In this document: positions 24,542-33,194 of the stretch, piece by piece
Position numbering within the stretch: the stretch's first letter is position 1
How the letters are laid out: each line of letters starts with the position of its first letter
Source of the DNA: Thermanaerovibrio velox DSM 12556
Lineage (GTDB): Bacteria > Synergistota > Synergistia > Synergistales > Synergistaceae
NCBI RefSeq assembly: GCF_000237825.1
Contig: NZ_CM001377.1
Span: forward strand, 1,612,001-1,676,000
DNA length: 64,000 bases
Direction of reading: 5' to 3'
The notes under the pieces: model-generated
The model's database searches: none
What the model was told of the DNA's origin: nothing
What the model saw: the letters and a program-made list of their open reading frames with translations, nothing else
Translations under genes and position numbers: made by a program

Positions 24542-26389
24542 TTAATCCAAAGGCAACCCAAGCGCCAGCCTCACGCTCTCCGTGGGGTTCCCCTGGTCAT
24601 CCCAGCCCATCAGGTTGTAGAACATGATGAGGGCCTTTCGGTACTCCTCCGGGTCTATGGGCTTGCCCTCAAAGGGACCGTGGGGCAGGGGCTGATGAAG
24701 CCTGGGGGGGAGCATGTCGTCCTCCATTGAAAGCCCAAGCCGCCGGTTTATTATCCTGGCGGCGCAGTGCCCCCGATGACCCATCTTGGATATCTCGAGA
24801 AGGGACGTCCTCCAACCGGTCATGGACTCCACCAGGTCCGGTATCCGCTCCAGGGGGAAGTAGCTCCTGGGGGCGAAGACGAAGTAACATCCCCCCAAGT
24901 GGTTTATGGCCCCCCATATCTTCCAAAGCTCCGCCATGGCGGCCACCTTGGAGGGGGCGAAACCGGTCAGGTCCATGCTGTCCAGTATCCCCAAGGGCTT
25001 CACCGCCTCACATCCGAAGGACTCGGGGTTGGTGAAGAGGGTATCGTAAGGCACCTGCAGATGGTCCGCCCCGGCGGCGGCAACGCCGTAACCCAGGGCA
25101 ACCCCCACCTTGCCCCGGGGGTCGTGCATGGCCATCTCCTGTCCCTTTATGGTGAGGCACAGCTTATCGCTTCCCCCGCCGATGCGGCGGGCCGCCCTGT
25201 AGGTACCCTCCGCCAGCACGTCGCCGATGCCGGTCCTGGTGGCTATGAGCTCCACCATCCGGAGCATGCCCTCCGCATCCCCAAAGCCCCTCAGGTTCGC
25301 CTCCCCGGGGGTCAAAACCCCCTCCTCCACACACTCCATGAGCCACGCTATCGTCATCCCGCAGGATATGGTGTCCATACCGAACCGGTTGCAGAGCTCA
25401 TGGGCCTTCAGTATGGCCTCCAGATCGTCCACGCCGCAAAGGCACCCGAAGGAGGCCAGGGTCTCGTACTCGGGCCCCCCGTACCGGGGGTCCGCGTTGA
25501 ACCTTCCTCCCCCGGCGACCCGCTTGCACCTCACCGCGCAGGCGAAACACCCTCCCCGGTCCAAAAGGTACCGGTCCGTCAGGGCCTCGTGACCTATCTC
25601 ACCGGCCCCCTCAAAGATGCCCTCCCGGAAGTTGCGGGTGGGGAGCATGCCCATGGAGTTAAGGCCCATCAGGGTGGCGGAGGTACCGTACCGATGAAGC
25701 CCCATGGCCCCTGGATGATCCCTCCAACCGGAGAAAAGCCGCTGAAGCTCCGCCACCAGACCCCGGTCCTTGGGCTCCAGGGCCTTAGGGGGAGGACAGG
25801 CCACCGCCTTAACGTTCTTGGAGGCCATGACGGCCCCCATGCCCGCCCGGCCATTCACGTGATGAAGGTCGTTCACAAGGCAGGAGAACCTAACCCCCCT
25901 CTCCGCCGCGGGGCCCGCCACCACGGCGGTGCACTTGCCGTGCCGTTCGTAAAGGGCGTCCATGACCTCCCCGGTCTCAAGCCCCCTTAAGAACTCCCCG
26001 TCCAGCACCGAGACCTCCCCGCCCTCAACCCATAGGTAGCACATCCTCCCGTGCCGGCCGGTCATGACGATGGCGTCGATCCCCTGGGACCTCATGGCGG
26101 GGCCGAAGAACCCCCCCGCCTCGCTCTCCCCGTATCCGAACGACAGGGGGCTTCTGGCATAGGCCCCGTAACGGCACATGCCGTGGAAGGGCATGCCCGT
26201 GAGCAGCCCCGCCGCAAGTATGAACACGTTGTCCGGCCCCAAGGGGTCCACGCACGGGGAAAGCCTTTCCATCAACACCGGCAGGGCCAATCCCTTGGCG
26301 CCACCCCACCGGCGGCTCTCGGTCTCGTCCACCAGCTCCCGGCTGGTCCTGCGGGACGACAGGTCCACCCAATACCTGTTAAGCTCCAT
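24542..26389 (-). CDS. aor: Tungsten-containing aldehyde:ferredoxin oxidoreductase
   Basis: 615 residues from ATG 26389 (GGAGG eight bases before). N-terminal AOR domain: YWVDLSSRRTSRELV, GGAKGLALPVL, then GLLTGMPFHG. Pterin-binding and catalytic domain: RYGTSATLMGLNSMGMLPTRNF. The 4Fe-4S cluster is bound by GGCFACAVRCKR (Cx2Cx3C) with a further Cys in FGCLCG. It oxidises aldehydes to acids with ferredoxin as acceptor. Amino-acid fermenters use it for aldehydes from 2-keto acids. Its start overlaps the tag stop by 11 bases, so it lies in the malic enzyme-tag-aor operon. Confidence 0.9.
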   Translation of the reverse strand: MELNRYWVDLSSRRTSRELVDETESRRWGGAKGLALPVLMERLSPCVDPLGPDNVFILAAGLLTGMPFHGMCRYGAYARSPLSFGYGESEAGGFFGPAMRSQGIDAIVMTGRHGRMCYLWVEGGEVSVLDGEFLRGLETGEVMDALYERHGKCTAVVAGPAAERGVRFSCLVNDLHHVNGRAGMGAVMASKNVKAVACPPPKALEPKDRGLVAELQRLFSGWRDHPGAMGLHRYGTSATLMGLNSMGMLPTRNFREGIFEGAGEIGHEALTDRYLLDRGGCFACAVRCKRVAGGGRFNADPRYGGPEYETLASFGCLCGVDDLEAILKAHELCNRFGMDTISCGMTIAWLMECVEEGVLTPGEANLRGFGDAEGMLRMVELIATRTGIGDVLAEGTYRAARRIGGGSDKLCLTIKGQEMAMHDPRGKVGVALGYGVAAAGADHLQVPYDTLFTNPESFGCEAVKPLGILDSMDLTGFAPSKVAAMAELWKIWGAINHLGGCYFVFAPRSYFPLERIPDLVESMTGWRTSLLEISKMGHRGHCAARIINRRLGLSMEDDMLPPRLHQPLPHGPFEGKPIDPEEYRKALIMFYNLMGWDDQGNPTESVRLALGLPLD

Positions 26390-26975
26390 GCCCCACACCT
26401 CCGTTCCGGTTAAAGGAGTGCCTGAAACACTCCACCCCGTGATCGTCCACCGCCCCTACCGCCTGCATGAGGGAGTAACAAACCACCGGACCAGTGAAGA
26501 CAAAACCAAGGGACTTAAGACGCCGCGAAAGGGCCCTTGACTCCTCGGTGCTGGGCGGAAGGGGCTCACGAATGGACCGGCGGCTAACTATGGGAACCCC
26601 TCCCACCGCCGACCATACCTGGTCGGATAGGCTGAGCCCCCGGTCCCACATTCGAAGCAGCGCCCTGGCGTTGTTCACCACACCCAATACCTTCGCAGGG
26701 CTCCTTATCATCATGGGCATCTGAAGCGCCGCCATCACCCCCTCTTCATCCATCTCCGCCAACCTCATGGGCTCGAAGTCCAGGAGGGCCCTCATGAGAA
26801 AAGGCCTCCTTTTGAGGATTAGAAGCCATGAGAGCCCGAACTGGAAAACCTCAAGGCAAAGGTGCTGAAATACCTTGAGCTCATCCCTCTCAGGGGTCCC
26901 CCACTCTTGGTCGTGGTACTGGATGTACAGGGGGTCCTGGAGCGCCCAGGGACACCTTACCTTATCATCCCCCAT
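26379..26975 (-). CDS. tag: DNA-3-methyladenine glycosylase I
   Basis: 198 residues from ATG 26975. Family text is clear: VRCPWALQDPLYIQYHDQEWG at the N-terminus provides the first Cys and His of the Zn site, and DDHGVECF near the C-terminus provides the second pair. EVFQFGLSWLLILKRR and FVFTGPVVCYSLMQAVG match the HhH core. It removes 3-methyladenine from alkylated DNA. It overlaps both neighbours by 11 bases, an odd partner for two metabolic genes. Confidence 0.92.
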   Translation of the reverse strand: MGDDKVRCPWALQDPLYIQYHDQEWGTPERDELKVFQHLCLEVFQFGLSWLLILKRRPFLMRALLDFEPMRLAEMDEEGVMAALQMPMMIRSPAKVLGVVNNARALLRMWDRGLSLSDQVWSAVGGVPIVSRRSIREPLPPSTEESRALSRRLKSLGFVFTGPVVCYSLMQAVGAVDDHGVECFRHSFNRNGGVGHGA

Positions 26976-28149
26976 GGCTAACCCGGGCCACCCGGGTCTT
27001 AACCGCCGCATCCGCCACCGCCCCCGCCACCGCGGGCACCACCCGGGGGTCCAGCGGATCCGGTATTATCCGGTCCACCTCAAGGGAGTCCTGCACCACC
27101 GCCGCGATGGCCATGGCGGCGGCAAGCTTCATCTCCAGGTTTATCCGCCTTGCCCTCACCGCCAGGGCACCCTTGAATATCCCGGGGAACCCAAGGCAGT
27201 TGTTCACCTGGTTAGGGAAGTCGCTCCTGCCCGTGGCCACCACGAAGGCTCCCGCAGCCTTGGCCTCCTGGGGAAATATCTCCGGCGTTGGGTTCGCCAT
27301 GGCGAAGACCACCGGTCGGTCCCCCATGGAACGGATCGAAGCCTGATCCAGCAGCCCCCCCTTTGAGACCCCTATGAAGACCTCCGCCCCCTTAAGGGCC
27401 TCCGATAAATCCCCCTTCACGCCGGCGGGATTGGTCCTGGCCGCAAGCTCCCGCTGGCGGTGCGACAGCCTTTCGTCCGAGGGGTCCATGACACCGTACC
27501 GGTCACAGAGCACCAGGTCCCGGGCACCAAGGTGCATCAGCATCTCCGCTATGGCGGACCCGGCGGCGCCTATGCCGTTCATCACGATCCGGCAGCCCTG
27601 AATGGGGGTCCCCCGGAGCTTGAGAGCGTTGAGAAGCCCCGCGGCCACCACCACCGCGGTGCCGTGCTGGTCATCGTGAAACACCGGGATGTCCAGCCTA
27701 TCCTGCAGCTTCTCCTCTATCTCAAAGCACCGAGGGGCAGATATGTCCTCCAGGTTTATACCCCCAAATGAGACCGACACCTTGGCCACCGCGTCCACAA
27801 AGGCATCGGGGTCCCGCTCGTCAACGCAAAGGGGGAAGGCATCCAAACCGGCGAACCGCTTGAACAGGCAGCACTTGCCCTCCATCACCGGCAGGGCCGC
27901 CAGGGGGCCTATGTCACCTAGGCCCAGCACGGCGCTGCCGTCGGTCACCACCGCAACGGTGCTGCCCTTGGAGGTCATCTGGTAGGCCTCGTCGGGGTCC
28001 TTCTCTATGAGCCTGCAGGGCTCCGCCACCCCGGGGGTGTAGGCCAACGACAGGTCCTCCCGGGTCTCAAGGGGGACCCGGCTCTCCACGGATACCTTGC
28101 CCCGGTGGGCCCGGTGCAGCTCCACCGACCTCTGATAGACGTCGCTCAT
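26965..28149 (-). CDS. NAD(P)-dependent malic enzyme
   Basis: 394 residues from ATG 28149 (AGGAG 11 bases before); ATG 28158 is an alternative. Malic-enzyme signatures: SLAYTPGVAEPC, TDGSAVLGLGDIGPLAALPV, the metal-binding FHDDQHGTAVVV, and the Rossmann loop NGIGAAGSAIAEML. Late FAMANPTPEI and GRSDFPNQVNN are also typical. The length fits the small bacterial form without a phosphotransacetylase domain. It decarboxylates malate to pyruvate, making NAD(P)H. First gene of the minus-strand set with tag and aor. Confidence 0.93.
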   Translation of the reverse strand: MSDVYQRSVELHRAHRGKVSVESRVPLETREDLSLAYTPGVAEPCRLIEKDPDEAYQMTSKGSTVAVVTDGSAVLGLGDIGPLAALPVMEGKCCLFKRFAGLDAFPLCVDERDPDAFVDAVAKVSVSFGGINLEDISAPRCFEIEEKLQDRLDIPVFHDDQHGTAVVVAAGLLNALKLRGTPIQGCRIVMNGIGAAGSAIAEMLMHLGARDLVLCDRYGVMDPSDERLSHRQRELAARTNPAGVKGDLSEALKGAEVFIGVSKGGLLDQASIRSMGDRPVVFAMANPTPEIFPQEAKAAGAFVVATGRSDFPNQVNNCLGFPGIFKGALAVRARRINLEMKLAAAMAIAAVVQDSLEVDRIIPDPLDPRVVPAVAGAVADAAVKTRVARVSHGG

Positions 28150-28206
28150 GGGAAACATCACTCCTTCCAACCTAAAACTACGCCAAGGAACCTGAAAAAT
28201 CAAATG

Positions 28207-28235
28207 TTTATCAACCACACCGCAGGGTTTATACT
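28207..28235 (+). promoter_or_regulatory. Probable promoter of the diguanylate cyclase gene
   Basis: TTTATC (28207-28212) and TATACT (28230-28235) with a 17-base spacer lie about 33 bases before the TTG start at 28268. The gap is divergent from the malic enzyme gene, whose own promoter I could not place. Confidence 0.45.
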
Positions 28236-28267
28236 TAAGGTTAACCACGGGCGGGGAGGATAGTTCA

Positions 28268-29473
28268 TTGCGCGCAGCGGACCCCTACAGCTTGATACTT
28301 GCGTTCCTGATGATCCAGCTGGCCGCATTAGGGGCACTATTGGCGGACCTTCAAAGGGACCGGGACATCAGGGACCTGGGATTCCTATTGGGCCGGGTTC
28401 TGCAGATCTTCGGGTGGTCCATGATATTCTACCGGGACGTGCTCCCGGATGGGATATCCGTCATCTTGGGCAACTCCCTCATGTTCGCCGGCATATGTCT
28501 GGACGCCGCCACGCTGGTAAAGCTGTCCCGGACACCCCCCCGCTGGTACCGCCGGGCTGTGGCGGCCGCTTTGGCCGCCTTCGTAGGGACGGTGCTGTTG
28601 GAGCTCCCGGGGGTGCTCCAACGGGAGCGGGTGATGTTTATTTGCACGTTAATCCACGGGGGCCTCATGGGGTTGAGCTCCTACATGTTCTTCACCGCCC
28701 CCAAGGTCTCTCCCCTCCGCATGGTCCTATCCGCATCCTACGGGATCGCCGCTGCGATACTCTTCTGGAGGGGATGGTGGCTCACGGGGATAGGTTATTA
28801 CCGACTCACGGACCCATCCCTACCCCAGGTGGCCTCCATACTGGCCGCCTTCGGCATATCGACGGTGAGCGCCATATCCTACGGGCTGCTCAAGAAGGAA
28901 TGGGCCATACGGCAGATGCGGGTGCTGGCGGATCAGGACGGGCTGACCCATCTTTACAACCGCCGGGCCTTCATGAGGCTGGGGACCGAGATGTTCCAGC
29001 GGGCCCGTTCCCAAGGGACACCCCTCTGGGCCATGATGATAGACATAGACCACTTCAAGGAGATAAACGACACCTACGGCCACAGCACTGGGGACGAGAT
29101 CATATCGGACCTGGCATTCGTGATGAACAAGGTGCTGGCGTGCCACGTCACATGCCGCTACGGGGGAGAGGAGTTCGCCGCCCTGGTGCTGGATCCAGAT
29201 GCCTCTAAGGCCCGGGCCCTTGCGGAGGCCCTGATGGCGGAGGTCCGGCGGAGCTCCGTGATGGGCATATCATACACGGTCAGCATCGGCATCGCGGGGA
29301 TGAGGGGGCACAAGAACTTGCTGGGCCTCATCAACGACGCGGACGCCGCCATGTACATGGCCAAACGCCTAGGACGAAACCGGATCGAGGTGTACCGGCC
29401 GGGAGAGCCCTCGGCCGATGAGGATCCCATGGGGGACCGCAAGGAGAGGGAGATGGAGGAGGCCCTGGGATGA
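28268..29473 (+). CDS. Membrane-bound diguanylate cyclase (GGDEF) with N-terminal multi-TM domain
   Basis: 401 residues from TTG 28268 (GGGGAGG upstream). The first 215 residues carry about six to seven hydrophobic segments (LILAFLMIQLAALGALLA; AVAAALAAFVGTVLL; VLSASYGIAAAILFW; ASILAAFGISTVSAIS), so the sensor is membrane-embedded. The GGDEF domain starts at DQDGLTHLYNRRAF and continues with MMIDIDHFKEINDTYGHSTG. Its active loop is RYGGEEF (residues 297-303), which is catalytically competent. The inhibitory RxxD I-site expected at 290-293 reads LACH, so product inhibition by that route is unlikely. It makes cyclic-di-GMP. The ligand of the membrane part is unknown. Confidence 0.9.
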   Translation: MRAADPYSLILAFLMIQLAALGALLADLQRDRDIRDLGFLLGRVLQIFGWSMIFYRDVLPDGISVILGNSLMFAGICLDAATLVKLSRTPPRWYRRAVAAALAAFVGTVLLELPGVLQRERVMFICTLIHGGLMGLSSYMFFTAPKVSPLRMVLSASYGIAAAILFWRGWWLTGIGYYRLTDPSLPQVASILAAFGISTVSAISYGLLKKEWAIRQMRVLADQDGLTHLYNRRAFMRLGTEMFQRARSQGTPLWAMMIDIDHFKEINDTYGHSTGDEIISDLAFVMNKVLACHVTCRYGGEEFAALVLDPDASKARALAEALMAEVRRSSVMGISYTVSIGIAGMRGHKNLLGLINDADAAMYMAKRLGRNRIEVYRPGEPSADEDPMGDRKEREMEEALG

Positions 29474-29604
29474 CAAAGAGCCCAAGCCCGGGACACCGCA
29501 AGGGGTAACCCCGTAGGGCCCCTGTCATACCCCATCCAGTGGCTAAAAAACAATTTTACTGCTACCATTGCCCAAGGCCCGAAGGCCCAAAGGAAGGACG
29601 TGAT

Positions 29605-30039
29605 ATGATGGGGCTTAAGGTGGAAAAGAACGACCGGGTAAGGGTTCACTACGAGGGCACCCTGAACGACGGCACCGTATTCGACTCCTCCGAGGGGAGG
29701 GAACCCCTGGAGTTCGTGGTGGGTTCCGGCGCGGTCATAGGGGGTTTCGACTCCGCGGTCATGGGCATGGCGGAGGGGGAGAGCAAGGAGGTAAGCATCC
29801 CCTGCGGCGAGGCTTACGGCCCCTGGAGCGAGGAGCTGGTGTTCAACGTCCCGCGGGATGCGTTCCCCTTCGAGCCCGAGGAGGGCATGGTGGTTCGTCT
29901 CAGCCTTCCCTCCGGGGAGGACATGGCCGCCACGGTTTGCGAAGCGGACGATCAGACGGTCACTCTGGACGCAAATCACCCGCTGGCCGGCAAGGATCTC
30001 AACTTCCGCATAACCCTGGTGGGAATCGACCGCCAGTAG
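29605..30039 (+). CDS. slyD: FKBP-type peptidyl-prolyl cis-trans isomerase, SlyD-like
   Basis: 144 residues from ATG 29605 (AAGGA six bases upstream). Family motifs: DRVRVHYEGTLNDGTVFDSS, then PLEFVVGSGAVIGGFDSAVMGM, EGESKEVSIPCGEAYGPW and the insert-in-flap domain up to HPLAGKDLNFRITL. It speeds up proline isomerisation and acts as a chaperone. The His/Cys-rich metal-binding tail of E. coli SlyD is absent, so it is the short form. Confidence 0.93.
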   Translation: MMGLKVEKNDRVRVHYEGTLNDGTVFDSSEGREPLEFVVGSGAVIGGFDSAVMGMAEGESKEVSIPCGEAYGPWSEELVFNVPRDAFPFEPEEGMVVRLSLPSGEDMAATVCEADDQTVTLDANHPLAGKDLNFRITLVGIDRQ

Positions 30040-30075
30040 GCCGGAGCTTGAGGACCTAGGGGGGTAAGGTGGGTC

Positions 30076-30630
30076 ATGGGCGGACCTTACAACAGCTTCC
30101 TCGACCTGGCTAAGGAGCGGTTCAGCCTTAGGAGGTTCTCGGATCGTCCAGTGGAGGACCCGGTGCTGCTGCGGTGTGCGGAGGCGGCGCGCCTCGCCCC
30201 CTCCGCCTGCAACGGGCAGCCCTGGCGGATGTTCATGGCCAACCGCAAGGAGGTCACGGAACCACTTGGGGACGTGGCCTTCGGCGGAACCTACGGCATG
30301 AACTCCTTCGCCCAAAAGGCCCCAGCGCTTGTGGTCGTGGCATCCTCTCCCCTGCCCTGGACCGCCCGCATAGGGCAGTTCATAGGTGGCGTGCCCTTCG
30401 CCCCCTGCGACGCCGCGGTGGCGACGGAGCACTTCGTCCTCCAGGCCCAGAGCGAGGGGTTGGGAAGCTGCTGGATAGGCTTCTTCAACTTCAATGGGGT
30501 GGCAAGGTTCCTAAACCTCGATAGGGGACTTCGCCCCCTCTTCATTCTGGCCCTCGGGTACCCCCCGGAGGGGCTCACACCCCCCAAGCGGTCCCGCAAA
30601 CCCCTGGAAGACCTGGCCAAGCTGCTCTGA
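30076..30630 (+). CDS. Nitroreductase family FMN-dependent oxidoreductase
   Basis: 184 residues. The FMN-binding N-terminus SLRRFSDRPVEDPVLLRC and LAPSACNGQPWRMFM are standard, as are the GLGSCWIGFFNF segment and FILALGYPPEG at the C-terminus. Such enzymes reduce nitro groups, quinones or enones with NAD(P)H; the natural substrate is unknown. It follows slyD by 36 bases and has GGGGGTAAGGTGG as ribosome site. Confidence 0.9.
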   Translation: MGGPYNSFLDLAKERFSLRRFSDRPVEDPVLLRCAEAARLAPSACNGQPWRMFMANRKEVTEPLGDVAFGGTYGMNSFAQKAPALVVVASSPLPWTARIGQFIGGVPFAPCDAAVATEHFVLQAQSEGLGSCWIGFFNFNGVARFLNLDRGLRPLFILALGYPPEGLTPPKRSRKPLEDLAKLL

Positions 30631-30689
30631 AGAGAACCAGCACGGGCAACAGGGACACAAGGATGCAGGGGCAATGGACGATCCCCCAT

Positions 30690-30735
30690 TTAGGTTCCGT
30701 GGGCGGGGCAACGAACCCCCGCCCCGGGAACCTAA
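30690..30735. terminator. Large hairpin between convergent genes, possible bidirectional terminator
   Basis: TTAGGTTCC at 30690-30698 and GGAACCTAA at 30727-30735 enclose a second G/C-rich stem (GGGCGGGG with CCCCGCCC) and a short loop. The structure lies between the nitroreductase (plus) and the chemoreceptor fusion (minus). Neither side has a clear T-run, so its role as terminator is inferred from position and stem strength. Confidence 0.5.
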
Positions 30736-30807
30736 GCGGGCTGGCCGTCAGTATCCGACGGTCCCTTACCTCAAAGACCCTGCTGGAGCTCTGGCTTTCG
30801 GGACCAG

Positions 30808-32532
30808 CTACATGGACGCTCCGACCCGCCGGGCCTCCCGGATCACGTGGTACATTGAATCGTCCCCCTTGACGAACCCGTCTATCCCCAGGCTCCGCAT
30901 GGCACTCCCCGCGGCGGGATCATCAACCCCCAGGGACAAGAGGGCTTCGGCGATCCTCTCCGCCTCGGCTCCATCGAGATCCGCCAGCACCGCCACCGCG
31001 TCCTTGGGGATCTCCTCGGTGGTGGCCAACACCACCAAGGGGGAGAGGTCCTTCTTCTTCGCCGCCCCGTCCCATGCGTCGGTGTACGTGGCCCCCGCGT
31101 CCACCTCACCGGACAGCACCGCCTCTATAACCCTGTCGTGGGTGCCTAGGAACAGAACCCCCCCGAGGTCCCTCTTGGGGTCCAGCCCGGACTTGGACAT
31201 GAGCACCCTAGGATACAGGTAGCCGGAACCGCTGGAGGCGTCCACGAAGGCAAAACGCCTGCCCTTAAGGTCCGAAAGGCCCTTTATCCCCGAGTCCCGG
31301 CGGGCTATTATAAGACCCCTGTAGGAGGGACGGCCCTTCACCTTTGGGATTCCAAGAACCCTCATGGGCACCCTCTCCGCCGCAACCACGTACGCCAGCG
31401 GGGAGAACCAGGCCACGTCGAAGCGTCCATCCTTAAGCCCCTCCCCCAAGGAACCATAGTCATGGGAGACAAAGAGCCGGCAGCGTTTCCCGAGCTTCCC
31501 TGCGAGCCCCTCCACGATGGGCCCGTAGGAGGCCTTGATCTCCTCCGGGGAGGCGAACGGCGTAAAGCCCACCCACAGCTCATCCCGGGGCCTCACCGCA
31601 AGGGCCTTCCTTTGGAGCTCCTCCAAGCTGAGCCCCATTCGCCTTAAGCTCTCCGTGAGCTTAGATGCGGTCTCCGCCTCCTTGGACAGGAGCCGGTCCA
31701 TCCCCTGGGCCTCCTGGGCCCCGGTTGAGGCGTCATCCGCCATGGCGGAGGTGCTCACCGCAAGCTCCTCCGCCAGCCTGGACTGGGCCAACACCATGTC
31801 GGTAATCTCCCTAAGACGCCCCCCAAGCTCCAGCGCCGCCGCCCCAGCCCCCTCCACGGAGGAAGACGTGGCCCTCATGACCGAGCTCCCCTCCAAAAGG
31901 CCGTTCCTGGTGCGCTCCATGGCGGTGGACACCGCCTTAAGCTTCTCCCTCAGATCCCCCATGGACCTGTCTATCCTGCCCGCTATGTCCTGGGTGGACA
32001 GGGCAAGGTTCCCCACCTCCCTGGCCACCACGGAGAAGCCACGCCCCGCATCACCCGCCCGGGCGGCCTCTATGGCGGCGTTCAACGCCAACATCTGGGT
32101 CTGTCGGGTCACCCGGCCTATCTGGGAGAGCAGGCCACTAACCTGGTCCGCCGCATCCACTAGCCCCGCCAACAGCTCCTCGTTGGCCCTGGCGGCCTGC
32201 TCCATATCCGATAGGAACTCGTCCATGCGGGACATGTCCGAAAGGGCCCCCTGGATCAGCTCCTTCGCCCCCGCCTCCAGCCGAGCCGCCTCGGTGGAGA
32301 ACTCCTCCAGCCTCTTGAGCTCCCCCGAGAGGCTTAAAACCTCCCCGGATACCCTCCTCATCTTCTCCCCCATGGCGGACATCCTGTCCCTTATGGATAG
32401 AACCCCTCTCCTCAACTCCTCCGCCGCCTTGCCCTGAAGGGCCGCGTCGAAGAAGGACTGCTGCAGCTTAAGACCCATCTTCTCAACCGCGTCCAGGAGC
32501 AAGAGCACCGCAGACCTGTCCTCGGAAGACAT
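30808..32532 (-). CDS. Soluble chemoreceptor fused to a PhnD-like phosphonate/phosphite-binding domain
   Basis: 574 residues with no transmembrane helix or signal peptide. Residues 1-320 are long helices with a chemoreceptor signalling tip at about 160-190 ([20 protein letters not shown]). From about residue 328 a periplasmic-binding-protein fold of the PhnD type begins: [82 protein letters not shown]. PhnD domains normally lie outside the membrane and bind phosphonate, phosphite or phosphate; here the domain must be cytoplasmic. The simplest reading is a cytosolic chemoreceptor sensing an internal phospho-compound or redox-related ligand. Start ATG 32532 behind GAGGAGG. No phn transporter is nearby. 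Confidence 0.85.
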   Translation of the reverse strand: MSSEDRSAVLLLLDAVEKMGLKLQQSFFDAALQGKAAEELRRGVLSIRDRMSAMGEKMRRVSGEVLSLSGELKRLEEFSTEAARLEAGAKELIQGALSDMSRMDEFLSDMEQAARANEELLAGLVDAADQVSGLLSQIGRVTRQTQMLALNAAIEAARAGDAGRGFSVVAREVGNLALSTQDIAGRIDRSMGDLREKLKAVSTAMERTRNGLLEGSSVMRATSSSVEGAGAAALELGGRLREITDMVLAQSRLAEELAVSTSAMADDASTGAQEAQGMDRLLSKEAETASKLTESLRRMGLSLEELQRKALAVRPRDELWVGFTPFASPEEIKASYGPIVEGLAGKLGKRCRLFVSHDYGSLGEGLKDGRFDVAWFSPLAYVVAAERVPMRVLGIPKVKGRPSYRGLIIARRDSGIKGLSDLKGRRFAFVDASSGSGYLYPRVLMSKSGLDPKRDLGGVLFLGTHDRVIEAVLSGEVDAGATYTDAWDGAAKKKDLSPLVVLATTEEIPKDAVAVLADLDGAEAERIAEALLSLGVDDPAAGSAMRSLGIDGFVKGDDSMYHVIREARRVGASM

Positions 32533-32669
32533 AAGGAAACCTCCTCACCTTTAGGGGCCCGCTGTATCCCTCTCTCAAGGTCTCTCGGGAAGGTCCCGTT
32601 TTTTAAGCACGTTAAGAATTTTAAACCAATGGAACCGGCATCTTCAATCGATTTCATCCCATGGGGGTA

Positions 32670-32698
32670 TTTACTCAGCCCCGGGACGGGTGTAATAT
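32670..32698 (+). promoter_or_regulatory. Promoter of the Rrf2-nifS-nifU operon
   Basis: TTTACT (32670-32675) and TAATAT (32693-32698) with a 17-base spacer. The predicted start is near 32705, about 25 bases before the GTG of the Rrf2 gene. Confidence 0.6.
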
Positions 32699-32712
32699 CT
32701 ACCAAAAAGATA
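32696..32712 (+). promoter_or_regulatory. Possible Rrf2/IscR operator overlapping the -10 box
   Basis: An inverted repeat TATCT-ACCAAAA-AGATA spans 32696-32712, covering the end of the -10 box and the likely start point. Binding there would block transcription, as expected for auto-repression by the Rrf2 protein encoded next. The arms are only five bases, so chance is possible. Confidence 0.4.
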
Positions 32713-32729
32713 GAGATGGTGGTGTTAAG

Positions 32730-33194
32730 GTGGCCATAAACCAGAAGTGCCAGTACGCCCTTCGGGCCCTTTATGAGCTTTCCCTTCACTATCCCTCAGG
32801 ACCCGTGAAGATAGCCCATATAGCCCATTCCCAGGGGATACCAAAGAAGTTCCTGGAGGGGATACTGGGGCTTCTCAAGTCCTTGGGTTACGTCAAGTCC
32901 CATCGGGGCAAGGACGGAGGCTATTCCCTAGCTAAACCCCCGGGTCAGATATCCGTGGGGGAGGTAATCCGGGGGGTGCAAGGGCCCTTCTCCCCCGTGG
33001 AATGTATCATAGGGGAGGACCATTGCCAGCTGAAAGGCCGGTGCAGCTTCCGCCCCCTTTGGGAGAGGGCCAAGGCGGCCTTGGAGGAGGTTTACGACCA
33101 CACCACCTTCCAGGATCTTTTGGACCAGGACAAGACCCCCACAGAAGGGGAACGGCTAGAATCGAAGGGAGGAAGCTCAGATGAACCAGACTAG
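32730..33194 (+). CDS. Rrf2 family (IscR-like) Fe-S-sensing transcriptional repressor
   Basis: 154 residues from GTG 32730. The winged helix opens with QKCQYALRALYELSLHYPSG and continues AHSQGIPKKFLEGILGLLKS, then GKDGGYSLAKPP. Three cysteines, ECIIGEDHCQLKGRC, have the spacing of IscR-type proteins and probably bind a 2Fe-2S cluster. It is followed directly by nifS and nifU, so it most likely senses Fe-S demand and represses cluster synthesis. It ends 14 bases inside nifS. The upstream frame extends to 32661, but homology begins only after the GTG. Confidence 0.9.
   Translation: MAINQKCQYALRALYELSLHYPSGPVKIAHIAHSQGIPKKFLEGILGLLKSLGYVKSHRGKDGGYSLAKPPGQISVGEVIRGVQGPFSPVECIIGEDHCQLKGRCSFRPLWERAKAALEEVYDHTTFQDLLDQDKTPTEGERLESKGGSSDEPD

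Noticed and set aside
29158-30432. 424-residue minus-strand frame opposite the GGDEF gene, slyD and nitroreductase
   Set aside because: Covers three clear plus-strand genes; the product is His/Gly-rich without motifs.
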